From: Branchiostoma floridae
Lineage: Eukaryota; Chordata; Leptocardii; Amphioxiformes; Branchiostomatidae
Assembly: GCF_000003815.2 (NCBI RefSeq)
Contig: NC_049992.1
Coordinates: forward strand, 9,448,311 to 9,512,310
Length of the DNA: 64,000 nucleotides
Direction of reading: 5' to 3'
In this document: one piece after another, positions 61,801-64,000 of the stretch
Layout of the letters: each line of letters opens with the position of its first letter
Numbering within the stretch: position 1 is the first letter of the stretch
Program-made: the position numbers and the translations under genes
Notes under the pieces: generated by a model
What the model was told of the DNA's origin: nothing
Database searches by the model: none
The model's input: the letters and a program-made list of their open reading frames with translations, nothing else

Positions 61801-62297
61801 TGTAGAGCACTTTTAATGAAAGCTATGTGCAGCGATTTTGTCTAAGATTTGATCACTTTTGTTTTCATCTGATTGATTTTAGTTGCAGTGACTTAGAAAT
61901 GCATCATTTTGGCCAGCTCTCCATTATACAATTTACACACACGAAAAGAAAGTTGTATTGTATTGTATGGGTCGACTACTCTTAGTTAACTCTATAAAGT
62001 TATGAAGATACTGTAACAGCTGATGCAAATGTTTCTTCTTCAATTATTTGCTTGGAGTTCAGGGACATGCAGTTGTACATGATTTGTATTTGCAATACAT
62101 GGCAAACCCAGATATTGGATGATATTTGAATCTTAGATCTGGTAATTGTATCTTGTTGTCTTGTTTACCCATTACTGTTTGTTTTGTTGACACAGTTTGA
62201 GCAGATCCGGTCTCGGCTGAGTGAAGACGTCCAACAGTTCAAGGTCGCCAAGAAGGAGTTCCGTAAAGCGTACAGCAGTGGGGTCGCACATTTGAAG
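49872..62297 (+). CDS. ARHGEF10/ARHGEF10L-like RhoGEF, N-terminal part (partial)
   Basis: Exons seen: 49872-51163, 52686-52736, 55182-55361, 59435-59655, 62196-62297, all joined in frame by GT-AG introns. The start exon and the catalytic DH region are not visible. Exon 1 encodes an acidic segment with repeated tyrosine motifs (YADVDLP, YTDVIP, YENVTP, YEDVIP, YDDVLP at 50185, 50248, 50332, 50491, 50533), then a Q/Y/G-rich tract (YDPNYYGQYDPNQGYDYG). The third exon has three PPPPPD runs followed by EGEVYDDVAEGG. The fourth has ETIYEDVPKEGG and GWGSEEFEDYSTDDE, which resemble IYDDVP and GWSSSEFESYSEDS as I recall them from human ARHGEF10L. The last exon is helical and basic (KVAKKEFRKAYSSG). 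ARHGEF10-family proteins activate RhoA/B. The RCC2 neighbour supports the call. An adaptor such as FYB, with similar YDDV and proline motifs, is the main alternative. Confidence 0.65.
51164..52685. other. Intron of the ARHGEF10-like gene, nothing recognised
   Basis: The open frame of the previous exon runs on past its donor to 51390, but it loses the acidic, repeat-rich character at once and the next exon joins cleanly at 52686. No element is recognised. Confidence 0.6.
53024..53247 (+). mobile_element. 5S-rRNA-derived SINE (SINE3-like)
   Basis: The head (53034-53090) reads CAGTTCTTGGATGGGAAAC and ends GATGCTGTAGCCT. This parallels the 3' half of animal 5S rRNA (TTGGATGGGAGAC ... GGTGCTGTAGGCTT). 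A non-5S body follows with GGACGTAAAACGGGGGGTCCCG, then an ATT-repeat tail (about 53228-53244). The 5' half of the 5S part is missing. It lies in an intron of the ARHGEF10-like gene. Confidence 0.65.
53650..54005. repeat. Tandem duplication, 177-bp unit, two copies
   Basis: TACTTCTCCATAAGCATGAC occurs at 53651 and 53828, and most of the unit between is repeated with few changes (CAACAAA, CTACACTCTGTCA, AGAGGACAGAC). A third start, GAAGTAC, appears at 54002 but does not continue. Confidence 0.8.
54284..55015. mobile_element. hAT-like element with 5-bp TSD (GTAAG)
   Basis: This 732-bp element starts CAGGGCTCGAAATACC and ends GTATTTCGAGCCCTG, with GTAAG on both sides (54279-54283 and 55016-55020). 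Subterminal GTGCAAGTAAGTTT words occur in both orientations. It has no transposase ORF and is the longest of four 5-bp-TSD elements here. Confidence 0.85.
55733..58140 (-). mobile_element. Non-LTR retrotransposon (LINE), 5'-truncated
   Basis: The ORF is followed, in transcript direction, by about 120 bp of 3' sequence and a tail of ATTC repeats (plus-strand AATG units at 55733-55755). A tetranucleotide-repeat 3' end is common among LINEs. An in-frame stop lies just upstream of the ORF, and no endonuclease domain is visible before it, so the 5' end is cut or rearranged. Confidence 0.8.
55880..58129 (-). CDS. LINE reverse transcriptase ORF (749 codons, 5'-truncated)
   Basis: The frame is open for about 749 codons but starts at a TTG, not an ATG, because the 5' end is missing. 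RT motifs are in order: FVDFRKAFDS (about residues 158-167, catalytic Asp 160), GVRQGCNISPLLFNLYIND (216-234), WADD (259-262, with Trp where Tyr or Phe is usual) and YLGVDI (330-335). Near the C-terminus is a CCHC-type zinc motif, C671-x2-C-x8-H-x4-C688. The protein reverse-transcribes the element's own RNA at a nicked target site. The lack of stops or frameshifts suggests a recent insertion. The clade is not resolved from sequence alone. Confidence 0.9.
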   Translation of the reverse strand: MHETDNPLDFEITEEEIQNALSSLKSNKSSGTDSIINEMLKYGAPQLIQPFKKMFNIFLQSGHFPQQWSQSTLVPIYKSGEASNPSNYRGIAISSCVGKLFTFILNKRLQHFLESSNLLSPFQSGFRKDFRTSDNVFVLKTLIDQQTSKPGGKLYACFVDFRKAFDSVWRNGLFYKLLSLGIGGNFFRLIKSMYHNIEYCVKTPHGMSPYFQSFCGVRQGCNISPLLFNLYINDFPALLNPISCDSLFLKDTPVNSIFWADDLVLVSKSESGLKECLRALDQFCSLWKLSINKNKTKVMIFSKNGRTVNNKQSPFTSQGQTIEITHFYTYLGVDITPSGSFSRAIKQLRLKALRASFKLKSFLSSNSNPSISLAIDLFNSLVKPILLYCSELTGINAQCRDLIFKGIPECQNETTRTSIARVLSPILGSEVDILRVSRLGNISEASTIYTRPILVRFKKYSDKLNVIYQSDTLFRNQHITIEQPKISNEVPDLEYVLLNFCKILLHVPKSSVNAAVRGELGVFPLFVDSQTHLIKYWLRLHTLPNDRIVKKAYDTSVEEGHDWATHVQDILCRHGFQNVWLNPAVNAKHFGNIFKERLKDTFLSGWREQLKSTNKLKTYSKIKKHFGMEEYLKSIHNRSFRYSITKLRISAHCLEIEKGRHRNTPATQRLCPTCHENIEDEFHFVMKCPTYSKERETLFKNIRTKTHISLAGAESDIFHVLLSCSTHISVYVGQFLYNVFQMRDQINHT
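58893..59434. other. Intron sequence upstream of exon 59435, nothing recognised
   Basis: AT-rich intron with no recognised element. The acceptor CTGCACAG precedes the exon. Confidence 0.5.
60303..60392. repeat. Two-stem hairpin
   Basis: The outer arms AAGAATTGTATCAATCAGCT and its reverse complement (60303-60328 and 60368-60392) enclose an inner stem, GTTTATGTGA/TCACATAAAC. It lies in the intron between exons 59435 and 62196. Confidence 0.8.
61231..61434. mobile_element. MITE with TACTGTAAAT termini, copy 3
   Basis: It begins TACTGTAAATTCACTTATTTTTGCAG, like the element at 35716-35911, and ends GGTTTTACAGTA. It has no ORF. Confidence 0.6.
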
Positions 62298-64000
62298 GTC
62301 AGATTACAATTATTGCCATCTATAAAAATCAATGCGCTGAGCATTAGTTGTAGTATGGTGCCAAGTGGTGCAATACAATCTTGCAATCTTGCAAAATGCA
62401 ATCTTGCATTTCAGGAACATACTAACTTTGACCTCATCTGCAGATTTGTAAAAGTCATTAGTTATAGCCTGCTATTCATTTTATTTTTAGCTCCGGTTTG
62501 CTCTTATGTTCACTTCTCTGCTGAATAGTCAGGCAACCGTTGGATTTTTGATGATAGAGAAATGATTGTCTATTCGCCTAAATACCGGCAAGAGTTCTGG
62601 TTGGCTGTATTAATCAGCCATGTTCCACTCCTAGGAGCGACATGATATTGGAGATCAAACAAGCATTCTGAAACATGTGATCCCTGTTACACTGCAAATA
62701 GGAAATACTGTAAATGTATTTAAGTTCGCGGGGATTTAATTTCGCGGTAGCGGGGAAAAAGGACTTTTCGCGGTGGATTTAAGTTCGCAGTAACACCACA
62801 GACTGCAATCTAATATCATAATAGAAAAATGTTCTCGGTGGTTTTAAATTCGCGGTGAAGTGGTCACCGCGAAAACCGCGAACATTAATCCACCTCGAAC
62901 ATTTCTGCATTTACAGTACTTGATTCCAGAAATTATGTAGGACATGCTAAGTAGACCAGATGTTTAAATGTGGAATATATAGGGGCCAGACTATTCTGCG
63001 GAAAAGTGAACAGAGACTTCAAGGGAAACTAGAGTAGGATGGATGCTACATTATAGTCTGAAGTTCAATCAAAGTACAGTATTAGTACAGTACACGTAGA
63101 AGCCAGTTAATTGCACAATGGATGACCACATACCTGTGTTAATTGCACGGAGTTCCGAAATCCTGTGGTAGTGCGGTACAACTGGATAACTTTGTATTGT
63201 TGCACCAACCAGATAATTGCATGAAATATGTTGACAAATGACATGACAATTTAAATGACTTCTACCGAGTACTGCACTAAGTTCTTACCACCAGTACTCC
63301 TGTTGTGGTATGGTCACAGATGATTATTTTCACTTGCTGTATATCACGTCATCATTTTGCACATTTTTAACCTTGCATGCTGTCATTTCACACACTACCT
63401 GCACTGCACACAGATGGCTGGGGGGTGGAAGTTACCTATGCCATCTCAACATGAGGTACACACTCTGACTGTGGTGAACAAGCTATTCCCTATCTCTGAT
63501 CTTTAGACTCAAGACTTTGCAGTGCTTTTGATAGTAAAACTATAGCAAAGAAGACCTAGCACCAGGGAGAAAAATATTTTTCTTGTTTAATACACAGAAT
63601 AAACTATAAAGCATGCAGGCATGATTGTAGGACCTTAACAGTATTGGTTAAACTTGTCTTTAATATACAGTTTGAACTTGTAAAATCCCATGATGGTGAT
63701 ACCCATGCCAAAGTTTGCCGTTTTTTTCATTTTTTTTTCAATGTGATAAATCCTGCAAAAATGGAAATCTAAAAAAATGTTTTTAATGTTAGGATGAGCC
63801 TAACATTTGTTGACATCTATAGGACAACTCACTTAGCTCACACTTACATCCCCTAGATGGTTTACATTGACTGGTGCCCTTTATTCAAACATAACACTTT
63901 CTTCCTCACCCGTTTCCATTGCAGTGAGGGTTTGTGACTACCTGCATTTGTGCAACTATTCTCTCTATCTGATATTGTATCTAATTGTGTCAGAATTTAT
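62298..64000. other. Intron of the ARHGEF10-like gene to the window edge
   Basis: No further exon is visible. Apart from the MITE at 62706-62918, nothing is recognised. The gene must continue beyond 64000. Confidence 0.5.
62706..62918. mobile_element. MITE of the TACTGTAAATG / GCGGTGG family, copy 4
   Basis: Both termini are intact (TACTGTAAATG and CATTTACAGTA). The interior carries TTCGCGGTGG and its complement several times, ending in a long stem, CGCGGTGAAGTGGTCACCGCG. It is the best-preserved relative of 18386-18581. Confidence 0.75.

Overview
The window is eukaryotic. It has spliced genes with GT-AG introns, dense short inverted-repeat transposons, SINEs, a LINE, minisatellite arrays and two assembly gaps (13278-14063 and 15077-15291). 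The gene content and the conserved RCC2/ARHGEF10-type neighbourhood suggest an invertebrate deuterostome, most likely an amphioxus (Branchiostoma). That assignment is inference.

Layout. (1) 1-16.4 kb holds no gene I can support and is repeat-rich. It contains a diverged ~0.87 kb repeat present twice (6078-6950, and 7446-8233 joined to 13121-13245). The second copy is split by a 4.9 kb insertion (8234-13120) with CAC-type terminal inverted repeats and a 3-bp AGG target duplication. The insertion is filled by a 141-bp and a 115-bp tandem array. A further ~100-bp tandem array (15292-16030) abuts the next gene. (2) 16.5-22.7 kb (+): a complete 12-exon serine-pyruvate/alanine-glyoxylate aminotransferase gene (AGXT type). 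It has a likely mitochondrial presequence and a C-terminal AKL peroxisomal signal. (3) 28.5-41.2 kb (-): a complete 10-exon RCC2 gene encoding 484 residues. Its introns carry SINEs, hAT-like MITEs and foldback elements. (4) 41.2-44.0 kb: intergenic, with perfect palindromes and MITEs. (5) 44.0 kb to the right edge (+): the 5' part of a gene whose best match is ARHGEF10/ARHGEF10L, a Rho guanine nucleotide exchange factor. Five coding exons are visible; the catalytic DH domain lies beyond the window. One of its introns contains an intact 749-codon LINE reverse-transcriptase ORF inside a TIR-bounded element, and another holds a 5S-rRNA-like SINE.

Biology. AGXT acts in glyoxylate/serine metabolism. 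RCC2 and the ARHGEF10-type protein both belong to small-GTPase control of the cytoskeleton. They are transcribed divergently here, as I recall for human RCC2 and ARHGEF10L on chromosome 1p36. All exon joins were done by hand; the AGXT and RCC2 joins keep an open frame from start to stop.
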